Positions 63,056 through 64,000 of a stretch of 64,000 nt of DNA are shown here, piece by piece; positions within the stretch are counted from its first letter, which is position 1; every line of letters starts with the position of its first letter. The stretch covers positions 1 to 64,000 of the forward strand of contig CAYGPR010000001.1 of NCBI GenBank assembly GCA_964351985.1. The letters run 5' to 3'. Under the pieces are notes generated by a model, which had not been told where the DNA came from, did not search any database, and was given only the letters and a program-made list of their open reading frames with translations. A program made the translations under genes and the position numbers. The stretch is from Meishania sp964351985. GTDB taxonomy: Bacteria > Bacteroidota > Bacteroidia > Flavobacteriales > Flavobacteriaceae.

Positions 63056-63922
63056 TCAATTATTGCATAATTGCCCGACTTCCTGTAATATCCGTTCTTT
63101 CCGGGAATCCGAAATGCCCAAATGATCAAGAAAGAAATTGTCCTTTACCAACTGTCGGCACAGCACGACATCCCTACTCAATAAAAATTGTTTTTCGCGA
63201 TTCGTCAGCAATTGTAATACGGTAATGGGATATAGCCCCAAACGATCGATACGGTCTTTGAGCCCATCGTTCTTCGGATAGTCCCAACTCAAAAGATTGA
63301 GGCCTGCACATTTACCATAGGTCAGGGCATCGGCAGTAAAGCGCGTATTCGTTACTACCCCACCCCTATCGAGTTTTTTGGTTTTGTCTTTCTTTTTGTC
63401 CCATTGTTGCTTCACGTCCCGATAGCGAGAATTGATATAGAGCGGCACTTTTACATTGCAATTGCGACCCTCTTCGCCATGGAATTTACATTCGATGATA
63501 CTGATATTTCCATTTTTTTCGGCATAGACATCGATTTCGTGGGTTACGCAAATTCCAGGAAGAATCTTACCCGTTTCGGTCTTATATCCTGAAAAATCTA
63601 AAATAGCGGCCACGAATTTCTCGAAAGGGAATCCGGTCGGGCCCAATTCGTAGATCGCTTTTTTCAACTTATATTTTGAGGCAAAGACGGACTTTTTTTG
63701 TTTTAGCAAAGCAAACGCCCGATTATAGATTTCTTTTGTTGAAATACCTTGATATAGTTCATCGCGCACCTTATCCACGATTTGCTTTACCAAGGAGTCA
63801 TCGGCGCCACTTCGCTGTAAAGATGTACGAAGTTTTTCGATGGAGAAACGTACTTTTTCACCCGATGATTTTACAATTTCGAGATTGATTTCTTCGGTGG
63901 TTTTATTTCTTGAGGTTGACAT
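63056..63922 (-). CDS. ATP-cone plus restriction-endonuclease-fold protein
   Basis: A 288-residue fusion. Residues about 10-95 are an ATP-cone (VKSSGEKVRFSIEKLRTSL, VRDELYQGISTKEIYNRA), the nucleotide-sensing domain of ribonucleotide reductases. Residues about 110-185 are an Mrr-like nuclease core: FEKFVAAIL, THEIDVYAEK (Asp) and ISIIECKFH (Glu-x-Lys). The nuclease may respond to ATP or dATP. Its end is 8 bp from the RNase-like gene; the start overlaps the end of the gene upstream by 20 nt. Confidence 0.88.
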   Translation of the reverse strand: MSTSRNKTTEEINLEIVKSSGEKVRFSIEKLRTSLQRSGADDSLVKQIVDKVRDELYQGISTKEIYNRAFALLKQKKSVFASKYKLKKAIYELGPTGFPFEKFVAAILDFSGYKTETGKILPGICVTHEIDVYAEKNGNISIIECKFHGEEGRNCNVKVPLYINSRYRDVKQQWDKKKDKTKKLDRGGVVTNTRFTADALTYGKCAGLNLLSWDYPKNDGLKDRIDRLGLYPITVLQLLTNREKQFLLSRDVVLCRQLVKDNFFLDHLGISDSRKERILQEVGQLCNN

Positions 63923-64000
63923 CCAGTTCCGGTATTTGCAAAAGTTGAAGGGTGGCCGAGGCCAATTTTACCTTCCCATTAGTTTGAGTAATCGCCTTTT
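63903..64000 (-). CDS. 3' end of an unidentified gene
   Basis: On the minus strand a frame is open to the window edge and ends in TAA at 63905-63903; the visible end reads KAITQTNGKVKLAS followed by ATLQLLQIPELDVNLKK. The pattern T-N-x-K-V-K-x-x-S-x-x-x-L-L resembles the end of phosphoribosylpyrophosphate synthetase-like proteins, which in my recollection can occur beside ATP-cone and MBL genes, but the match is weak. It overlaps the ATP-cone gene by 20 nt, so it is the gene upstream of it in the same operon. Confidence 0.5.
   Translation of the reverse strand, partial: KAITQTNGKVKLASATLQLLQIPELDVNLKK

Overview
This window reads as chromosomal DNA of a Bacteroidetes bacterium, most likely a marine Flavobacteriaceae member (Maribacter/Zobellia-like; the genus is a guess). 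The grounds are a SusC/SusD pair, several TAnnTTTG-type -7 promoter boxes with TTTG/TTG about 18-19 nt upstream, many lipoproteins with short lipoboxes, typical flavobacterial proteins (DUF819, GreA/B-like C-terminal protein, HGSNAT-like DUF5009), and REP-like inverted repeats of the TGTCATTTCGAGCG type. There is one tRNA gene, no rRNA, no CRISPR array, and no recognisable transposase or phage.

Layout. 1-7.2 kb: the end of an OmpA-family gene, an AddB-like nuclease, an SDR, a tRNA-Ala with a GIY-YIG ORF wedged between it and a broken tRNA copy, a stress protein, a GNAT and a MATE pump. 7.2-9.1 kb: an A+T-rich three-gene accessory operon led by a TIGR04255-type protein. 9.3-26.6 kb: mostly housekeeping genes (enoyl-CoA hydratase, queD, lpxH, MFS, recJ, osmC-like, rsmI, tdk-alr, mscL, asd, a prolyl oligopeptidase, a lone ABC ATPase, an ArfB-like rescue factor), with two small repeats bracketing a carboxymuconolactone decarboxylase-like gene. 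26.6-34.8 kb: SusD, SusC, a GDPD/PI-PLC-like plus alkaline phosphatase fusion and a second AP-superfamily phosphodiesterase, which together look like an organophosphate-scavenging locus. 34.8-43.2 kb: a GreA/B-like protein, a lipoprotein, a DAO-type oxidoreductase, accC-accB-fabH, rpmF-DUF177, pdxA and ribE.

43.2-49.6 kb holds an amide-ligase cluster: a circularly-permuted-ATP-grasp-like protein, a class I glutamine amidotransferase, a GCS2-type carboxylate-amine ligase, an ATP-grasp ligase with a 130-residue histone-H1-like Lys/Ala tail, and two divergently transcribed esterases. Such a set could make, trim or attach a small peptide or amide; its product is not known from the sequence. 49.7-54.2 kb: a Na+/solute symporter, an HGSNAT-like membrane acyltransferase, a secreted protein and a TauE/SafE permease, plus a 28-residue membrane peptide.

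55-58.3 kb is the most unusual operon: a coiled-coil protein, a helical protein with a roadblock/longin-like C-terminal domain, a Ras/Rab-like small GTPase with an altered G3 motif, and a hybrid histidine kinase, mostly with overlapping reading frames. It looks like an MglA/MglB-type polarity or trafficking switch wired to two-component signalling. 58.8-64 kb: a 2-hydroxyacid dehydrogenase, a lipoprotein, two paralogous coiled-coil proteins, a beta-CASP metallo-beta-lactamase RNase, an ATP-cone plus restriction-endonuclease-fold protein, and the 3' end of another gene; the group resembles a stress or nucleotide-sensing neighbourhood.
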